Source: Nonomuraea candida
GTDB lineage: Bacteria > Actinomycetota > Actinomycetes > Streptosporangiales > Streptosporangiaceae
Direction of reading: 5' to 3'
Assembly (NCBI RefSeq): GCF_000725485.1
Contig: NZ_JOAG01000042.1
Location: 72,899-136,898 of the forward strand
Length of the DNA stretch: 64,000 nt
Shown here in pieces: positions 59,343-64,000 of the stretch (position 1 is the first letter of the stretch; each line of letters opens with the position of its first letter). The position numbers were made by a program, and so were the translations under genes. The notes beneath the pieces are model-generated. The model was not told the DNA's origin. It saw only the letters and a program-made list of their open reading frames with translations, and searched no databases.

Positions 59343-61001
59343 CTAACTCAGTTCATCACGGAGCCGTCGGTGACCGAGAGTGTGGTGCTCGCGGTGGTAC
59401 CGAATGTGATCACGATCGATTTCGTGCTTCAGCGTGAGCTTGCCAATCGACTCGCCGTCCGTCCGACTTATTACGCTAAAGTCATCTTCAATGATGATCG
59501 CCCCATATTTGAAAAGGTCTCGATGGTTGGGGCAGAGGCACAGCATGTTAGCTTTATGATCAGGCCCCAAATGGGGCTGCTCTATCCCGCGAATATGCAC
59601 GGTGGCAGCGATTCGTAGACCGCCGGGGATTTCAAGGACAACACCACAGACCTGACAGGCATGGTCGTAAACCTGCTTGAGCTCAGTCGCTAGCAACCTG
59701 TCCGCATAGACCCCGGGAGCAACTTTTTCCCGACGCCCAGGCGGAAGCTTGCGACTCATGTGAGGCGCGGTCACCCTCCTCGGGAAGTCATCCTCTATCT
59801 GCTCAAGCCGGAACTGCAGGATTGTAGGCCCATCGGTGCCGCGCTTGGTCCAATAGTCGGTAACTGCATAAAGCCCATCGTAGCGGTAGCCAGTCGATGG
59901 CGAAAATCTCTTGTCGCCGCCGGCTCCACGAATAACCCGAACCGGCAAGCCAGTCATAATACTCTTAATGAGAGCCGCGTTACCCGAATCGTCCGCCGAT
60001 TGATCCTTAACCTGAACGCCAGTATTTGGATCACGCCCACCGTGGCCGGTATAGATGATCACATCACCATAATCCTCATCGTCCTTATAGCCGCCCGAAA
60101 CGACGATGGACTCGGCACCACCCCGCTCTGCCGTACCACAGATACCTGATTGAAGCGGCCTATGCACGCCCGCGTCATGCAGCGCCCTGCGACTGTTGAA
60201 GTTGGTTTCCGGGTTAATCCCCTCAATAGGTCCATAGAATTCTTTAACTGTAAGTTTTTTCTGAATCTTATGCGCACGGTTTTGCACCAGTGCAATGTGG
60301 GCCGCAAAGTTCGACTCGCGCTTCTGCGGGATGGGAAGGCCTTTATCGCGCAGCGCCTCGCGCGCATGCTGAAAGATGGAATCCAGCTCCAGGAATTCAG
60401 GCTGCTCCGGAATCCCTTTATCGAGGAGGTGGATTAGCTCTCCGGTGAATGCCGTATACGTATCCAAGCCGCCGAGAGCAGTCTTGTTCTCTGCCGTGGC
60501 CGTCATTAGATATGTACCAGTGACGCGCGCGCTGTTCGCTACGCGCTCCGTAACGTCCTCGGCTCCCATCAACCCGAGCGCAAGTCCGCTGTAGCAGCAG
60601 TCAAGGATCACGATTTTACGTCGCGCGCGACTGGCCCGAAGCTCATTTCGCACAGCGTCGTAAGCTACTGCGCTATACATGCGGTCTTTATGCGAGTCAA
60701 CCAGTGTGAGATATAGATCGCTCTCCACGGAGTGGATCAGTCCATGGCCAGCAAAATACACAATAAGAGTGTCTTTGGCCTCTTCCCGCGCCTCCCACAA
60801 TGGATCCATCATCGCAGCTACCGACGTGGGATTATGGACGACAGTGCAGTGTTCCGCCGGCAAACCCCATAGATCAGGCTGCTGCAGAAGACTACTCAAC
60901 GCCTTTAGGTTGTTTTCCACAGCGGGGAGAGAGCGTAGATGGGTGTACTCGCTCGTGCCAATCAGCACGGCCCGGGACGTTAACGGGTCAGGGAGGCTCA
61001 C
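59343..61001 (-). CDS. Caspase-like protease fused to SRA/YDG and HNH domains
   Basis: 552 aa. Residues 1-245: peptidase C14 (caspase/metacaspase) fold with the His-Cys dyad H86 (IVYFAGHG) and C136 (VILDCCYSG). Residues about 254-402: SRA/YDG domain, with AGVHRP, VSGGYKDDEDYGD, IIYTGHGGRDP, GLPVRVIRG and YRYDGLYAVTDYW, the features by which UHRF1 and modification-dependent restriction enzymes hold a flipped modified base. Residues about 445-505: HNH nuclease (C449-x2-C452, VHIRGIEQPHLGPDH, NMLCLCPNHRDLF). The plain SRA-HNH pair is a known restriction architecture; addition of a caspase is not one I know. GTG 61001 overlaps the EACC1-like stop (GTGA). Probably an anti-phage effector triggered by modified DNA (inference). 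Confidence 0.92.
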   Translation of the reverse strand: MSLPDPLTSRAVLIGTSEYTHLRSLPAVENNLKALSSLLQQPDLWGLPAEHCTVVHNPTSVAAMMDPLWEAREEAKDTLIVYFAGHGLIHSVESDLYLTLVDSHKDRMYSAVAYDAVRNELRASRARRKIVILDCCYSGLALGLMGAEDVTERVANSARVTGTYLMTATAENKTALGGLDTYTAFTGELIHLLDKGIPEQPEFLELDSIFQHAREALRDKGLPIPQKRESNFAAHIALVQNRAHKIQKKLTVKEFYGPIEGINPETNFNSRRALHDAGVHRPLQSGICGTAERGGAESIVVSGGYKDDEDYGDVIIYTGHGGRDPNTGVQVKDQSADDSGNAALIKSIMTGLPVRVIRGAGGDKRFSPSTGYRYDGLYAVTDYWTKRGTDGPTILQFRLEQIEDDFPRRVTAPHMSRKLPPGRREKVAPGVYADRLLATELKQVYDHACQVCGVVLEIPGGLRIAATVHIRGIEQPHLGPDHKANMLCLCPNHRDLFKYGAIIIEDDFSVISRTDGESIGKLTLKHEIDRDHIRYHREHHTLGHRRLRDELS

Positions 61002-61363
61002 TCTTTATCCTCCAAAGCTCTGAGAATCTGAACAACGAATTCCGATTCAGCCTCAGATACCACGACAGTGGTTCCCTTGCGCTCAATGGTCACTTGTGGA
61101 CGATGGTGCCGTGTCTTACGCCACTGCGATAGTGTCTCGATAAATGCAGGCCACTGCAACGTACTTGTCACAACCAAGGCAATGAGATCGAGCACATCAC
61201 CCATCTCGCCGGGCTCTGGGTCTCTTGACTGTAGACGCACATCCATGTAGTCGAGCGCGTCGAGGTCCCTCATCAGCCAGTCATAGAGCGATCGGAGCTC
61301 CTGCTCGGCGAAATCTCCACTCATGCGAAGGTTGACCGTTTCATCCACCACAATCACCACCAC
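60998..61363 (-). CDS. EACC1-like effector-associated protein
   Basis: 121 aa. FAEQELRSLYDWLMRDLDAL, DPEPGEMGDVLDLIALVVTS, LQWPAFIETLSQWRKTR and QVTIERKGTTVVV match the pattern of effector-associated constant component 1, a small module encoded next to caspase, trypsin and other effectors in actinobacterial conflict systems. The stop overlaps the caspase-fusion start, giving a strict two-gene operon. Start taken as GTG 61363 after GGGGAG; GTG 61351 or nearby in-frame codons are possible. Thought to recruit or hold the effector inactive; the mechanism here is unknown. Confidence 0.82.
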   Translation of the reverse strand: MVVIVVDETVNLRMSGDFAEQELRSLYDWLMRDLDALDYMDVRLQSRDPEPGEMGDVLDLIALVVTSTLQWPAFIETLSQWRKTRHHRPQVTIERKGTTVVVSEAESEFVVQILRALEDKE

Positions 61364-61524
61364 TCCCCACGGATCCGTATCCCGGGATGCTACCGCCGTC
61401 CATCCCGCAAGTGCTTCTAAACATCAGGAAACGGTCATCTTGCACACGCCCTTTCAAGGAACCACCGTGGGGAGCACCTCCGCACATCGGCGCACCGCAC
61501 CTGACCTCACCCCGGGTGCAGCGT

Positions 61525-61782
61525 TCAAGCTTCCGCGTCGTCACGTCGTACGACTATGGATCCCTTACCTCTTCGCGTGACAATCAAGCCCTGTTCGCGC
61601 AGTAGCTTCATGGCGAGGCGTACGGTTGGGCGGGCGACGCCGAACTCCTGTTCAAGGGCCACCTCGGACAGCACCGTCTGCGGCGGGTAGACGCCCGTCC
61701 TGATGCGCTCGCTGAGGATCTGTGCGATCTGCTCGTACTTGTAGAGCGTCGCGTCCCATTCGATCTCTTCGGAGCCGGTCAC
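61525..61782 (-). CDS. Small GntR-family regulator
   Basis: 85 aa, winged-helix domain only: YKYEQIAQILSERIRTGVYPP, LSEVALEQEFGVARPTVRLAM, LLREQGLIVTRRGKGSIVV. No effector-binding domain. GTG 61782. Such short GntR proteins in actinomycetes often neighbour small proteins of the type encoded next door. It lies upstream of the EACC1-caspase operon in the same direction (161-bp gap), so it could regulate it. Confidence 0.9.
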   Translation of the reverse strand: MTGSEEIEWDATLYKYEQIAQILSERIRTGVYPPQTVLSEVALEQEFGVARPTVRLAMKLLREQGLIVTRRGKGSIVVRRDDAEA

Positions 61783-61881
61783 CTACATAACGCTATGAGG
61801 GTATTGACGTGTACGCATAGAAGCGGTATGGAGCTTCAATGAGTTCTTGGGAACTCATATCTATAGACAGGACATTACAAG

Positions 61882-62229
61882 TTGACGTACAGTCGCCGTG
61901 CGAGTGCTTCAGGTGATCTGGCTGCTCTACGAAGGGAGAGCACGTATGGACCAGGAGGATTTCACAGCGCGCACCCTGAGCCGCCTCGGGAGGGGTGCGC
62001 TCCGATCGACTGGTCCGGGGCGGTGCGGCGGTCCAGGTCCTTTCGGGTTCGTAGTCACACCTGCCCATGCCTGCCGACCTCCTACGAGCTGTGTGCCGCT
62101 GGAGGGCAGATGCACATTCGGCGGACCGAGAGGATGGCCGACGGAGTGCGGGTCAGTGTGAGTCCGTGGGTCTCCGCGGCCGAGGCGGGCAGGTTGTGGG
62201 CGGATCTGCTCGATGGGCGGGCTCGTTAG
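61882..62229 (+). CDS. Small hypothetical protein, start uncertain
   Basis: 115 aa if read from TTG 61882 (AGGAC upstream). The C-terminal half, SYELCAAGGQMHIRRTERMADG followed by WVSAAEAGRLWADLLDGRAR, resembles short conserved actinomycete proteins that pair with small GntR regulators; the N-terminal half is less convincing. A second frame has a better RBS (GGGAG before ATG 61946) but reads into another frame after about 25 residues, so a frameshift in this gene is possible. Divergent from the GntR gene. Confidence 0.5.
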   Translation: MTYSRRASASGDLAALRRESTYGPGGFHSAHPEPPREGCAPIDWSGAVRRSRSFRVRSHTCPCLPTSYELCAAGGQMHIRRTERMADGVRVSVSPWVSAAEAGRLWADLLDGRAR

Positions 62230-62289
62230 CCCCCCGTTCGGGTCGAGGGGCTCGTGGTAGGCGCATGGTAGGCGCGTGGCGGGGCCTCG

Positions 62290-62493
62290 TCAGTACGGGA
62301 GGCGGTGTACGGCCGGACGGTGGCCGGGTTTGCGGTTTTCGGGCTGTTCTACTCGGCCGATTCGCTTGTTCTCGTGGTCAGGGCGGTTGCGTCGGCGGCG
62401 GCGGGCCAGGAGCCAGCCGATGGCCAGGGCGGCCAGGCCGATCGGGGTCTTCGCCAGGCGGCGGGCCACCAGCAGTTGGAAGAGCTTCTTCAT
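62290..62493 (-). CDS. Small membrane protein, DUF6203-like
   Basis: 67 aa: MKKLFQLLVARRLAKTPIGL then AALAIGWLLARRRRRNRP. One hydrophobic segment flanked by basic residues, resembling short single-span proteins of Streptosporangiaceae. The C-terminal tail is basic and disordered. The RBS is weak, and I rely on the KTPIGLAALAIGWLL pattern. Confidence 0.5.
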   Translation of the reverse strand: MKKLFQLLVARRLAKTPIGLAALAIGWLLARRRRRNRPDHENKRIGRVEQPENRKPGHRPAVHRLPY

Positions 62494-62667
62494 GGGGTCG
62501 CAACTGCCCCAGGATGGCCGGGCCACGCATGCGGGCGAGCGAGGTCGCACTCCTGGTTCGGTGAGTGGGTCACCGAGCTTCGGGCCGACGGGGACATGCT
62601 CAGGGATGTTGGCGGTTGCGGGGTGCATGGGTTGCGCGGTGTTGGCCAGCCACAGGAGTTGATGGGG

Positions 62668-64000
62668 TCAGTTGTTTGAGGTTGGGGTGTGTGGAGGGTC
62701 TGTGGTGGCTTCGTGGGGGTCGGGGGGTGAGGTGATGGGGACGCCTATGGTGAGGGTGATCGGGGTGCCGGGGCTGGCGCACGACTCGGGAGCGGGAGTC
62801 TGGGAGAGGACGGCGCCTGCTTGGGATTCTTCCGTCACCGGCTGCTCCACCGTCCGTACGGTGAAGCCTGCTTCCTGGAGGGCGGCGCGGGCGGACTCCT
62901 CGGGGCGGTCGACGACCGAGGGGACGGCGGTGCCGTGGCGTGCGACCGTGAGCGAGACCGCGGTTTTGCCCGGGACCCGGTGACCGGCCCCGGGCTTGGT
63001 GGAGAGCACCTCACCGTTCGGGCGGCGGGAGCAGGAGTGGGTGATGGCGCCTACCTTGAGGCCCGCGCCGGCCAGGGCCGCTTCGGCAGGCTTGCGTTGC
63101 ATGCCCGTCAGTCTCGGTACGGCCAGGCCCGCCGAGACTCGCAGCGACACCCTGGTGCCCTTGTTGACGTACGTGCCGGGGGCTGGGTCGCTGCTCAGGA
63201 CCCTGCCGGGCCTCCGTGGGGCGTCCACCTCGATGACGGAGCCGAGGGTGAGGCCGGCCCGTTTGATGGCCTTGGTGGCCGCGCTCTTGTCCATGCCGGT
63301 CAAAGGCGGGATCGCTGTCGTGGGCGGGTTTGCCACGGGCGGGTCGGCCACAGGCGGGTCGTCTATGACGGCGGGTTCTCGGGGGCCTCGTGACTGTGGT
63401 GAGTGCTGGTCTTTGGGCTTCGTCGATGAGGGCTGGTGCGGTGAGGGGCTTTCCGAGCGTGGGCGCTCGGGGCTTGGCGGGGCCAGGGAGCCGGCTGCTT
63501 GAGGGTCCGTTCGAAGGTCGTGGTCGTTCCTCGTGAGGGTGGGGATGAGGGCGGCGAGGAGGACGGCGGCCGTCGCCAGGAGGGCGGCGCAGACCGCGAT
63601 GGCCGCTCTGGGCCAGCCTCGGCGGGACGGCGGCGTGGTCTGTGCCGGGCCGGACGGTGCTGGTCCCGGTGGAAGGACGGGCTGGGCCGAGGACACGGAT
63701 CCGAACGGGGGTTGAGCCGAGGGCCCAGGCCTGGGTGGTGAAGCGGACTGGGCCGAAGGAGGGGGATCGGCTAAGGAGTTCGTTCCAGGTCCTGCCGATG
63801 GGCTGTCTCCGGGATGGCGTAACGCGAGGTCGGGAGGCGGCGGGGATTCGGGCAGGTGGTAGCTGTCGAGAGCGCCGGTCGCCTCGGGCTCGGCCATCGC
63901 GAGGGCCTCGGTGAAGGCGGGGCCGACGGGACCAGAGCCGGCGGGGGTGGGGTCGCCAGGGGTGGGGCCGGTGATGGGTGAGCGGGGTCCGGGGATCAGG
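62668..64000 (-). CDS. PASTA-repeat membrane protein, probably the C-terminus of a Ser/Thr kinase (5' end outside window)
   Basis: The frame is open through the right edge (no stop between 63897 and 64000), so the ATG at 63897 is probably internal. Visible: a Pro-rich cytoplasmic juxtamembrane region, one membrane span (WPRAAIAVCAALLATAAVLL), a Ser/Pro stalk, then three PASTA domains (IPPLTGMDKSAATKAIKRAGL, VPRLTGMQRKPAEAALAGAGL, VPSVVDRPEESARAALQEAGF) that bind peptidoglycan or muropeptides outside. This is the PknB/Stk arrangement; the kinase domain would lie beyond 64000. Stop at 62668. Confidence 0.8.
   Translation of the reverse strand, partial: LIPGPRSPITGPTPGDPTPAGSGPVGPAFTEALAMAEPEATGALDSYHLPESPPPPDLALRHPGDSPSAGPGTNSLADPPPSAQSASPPRPGPSAQPPFGSVSSAQPVLPPGPAPSGPAQTTPPSRRGWPRAAIAVCAALLATAAVLLAALIPTLTRNDHDLRTDPQAAGSLAPPSPERPRSESPSPHQPSSTKPKDQHSPQSRGPREPAVIDDPPVADPPVANPPTTAIPPLTGMDKSAATKAIKRAGLTLGSVIEVDAPRRPGRVLSSDPAPGTYVNKGTRVSLRVSAGLAVPRLTGMQRKPAEAALAGAGLKVGAITHSCSRRPNGEVLSTKPGAGHRVPGKTAVSLTVARHGTAVPSVVDRPEESARAALQEAGFTVRTVEQPVTEESQAGAVLSQTPAPESCASPGTPITLTIGVPITSPPDPHEATTDPPHTPTSNN

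Noticed and set aside
63897..64000. ATG 63897 as the true start of the PASTA protein.
   Set aside because: The frame stays open to the window edge with a composition like the juxtamembrane region of PASTA kinases, so the gene most likely begins outside the window.
1..64000. Insertion sequences, prophage genes, tRNA or rRNA genes.
   Set aside because: No transposase, integrase, phage structural gene, tRNA cloverleaf or rRNA segment was recognised by reading both strands; a tRNAscan or IS search was not possible here.

Overview
The window is very GC-rich DNA with dense, often overlapping genes (ATGA/GTGA junctions), frequent GTG and TTG starts and several apparently leaderless promoters. It fits a filamentous actinomycete. 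Streptosporangiaceae, perhaps Nonomuraea-like, is my inference from gene content; no rRNA or other decisive marker is present. I saw no tRNA, rRNA or CRISPR array.

Region 1 (1-31.4 kb) is a CoA-dependent catabolic region: cyclase, serine hydrolase, isochorismatase-like protein, SDRs, DUF35-type OB-fold protein, VOC protein, acyl-CoA ligase, ATP-grasp/CoA ligase, two acyl-CoA dehydrogenases, LLM oxidoreductase, esterase, dienelactone hydrolase, a branched-chain-type ABC importer and a zinc alcohol dehydrogenase. Five copies of a 14-bp inverted repeat, roughly C(A/T)AGC-N4-GCTTG, sit in the promoter regions of its transcription units and suggest one regulon. A Ser/Thr kinase, a CHAP-domain membrane protein, and PucR and LysR regulators are interspersed. 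At 20.6-24.4 kb is a lower-GC cluster (HTH regulator, ProC-like gene, small protein, RarD-like exporter, sarcosine-oxidase-like gene) in which both enzyme genes have lost internal segments.

Region 2 (31.5-55 kb) holds regulator/target modules: cupin plus ArsR-rhodanese, MMPL exporter plus TetR, a SigE-family sigma factor with its anti-sigma-like partner and a divergently transcribed target, a ROK-controlled sugar ABC operon, AKR/XRE, a membrane protein with a two-component system, a 61-aa peptide plus isoaspartyl-methyltransferase-like enzyme (imiditide-like RiPP pair), M20 hydrolase/XRE, and NUDIX. Many have clear palindromic operators.

Region 3 (55.5-62.2 kb) has visibly lower GC and looks like a defence island. 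It has a PLD-SF2 helicase of the DUF3427 type with a small partner, and facing it a two-gene operon of an EACC1-like protein and a caspase-SRA/YDG-HNH fusion. That fusion is the most striking object in the window: a modified-DNA reader and a nuclease joined to a caspase-like protease. A GntR regulator, small proteins and the C-terminal part of a PASTA-repeat protein (probably a Ser/Thr kinase, open at the right edge) follow.

In-frame tandem repeats (12-39 bp units) interrupt or extend at least ten unrelated proteins, with related arrays in intergenic DNA. The two lower-GC regions lack them.
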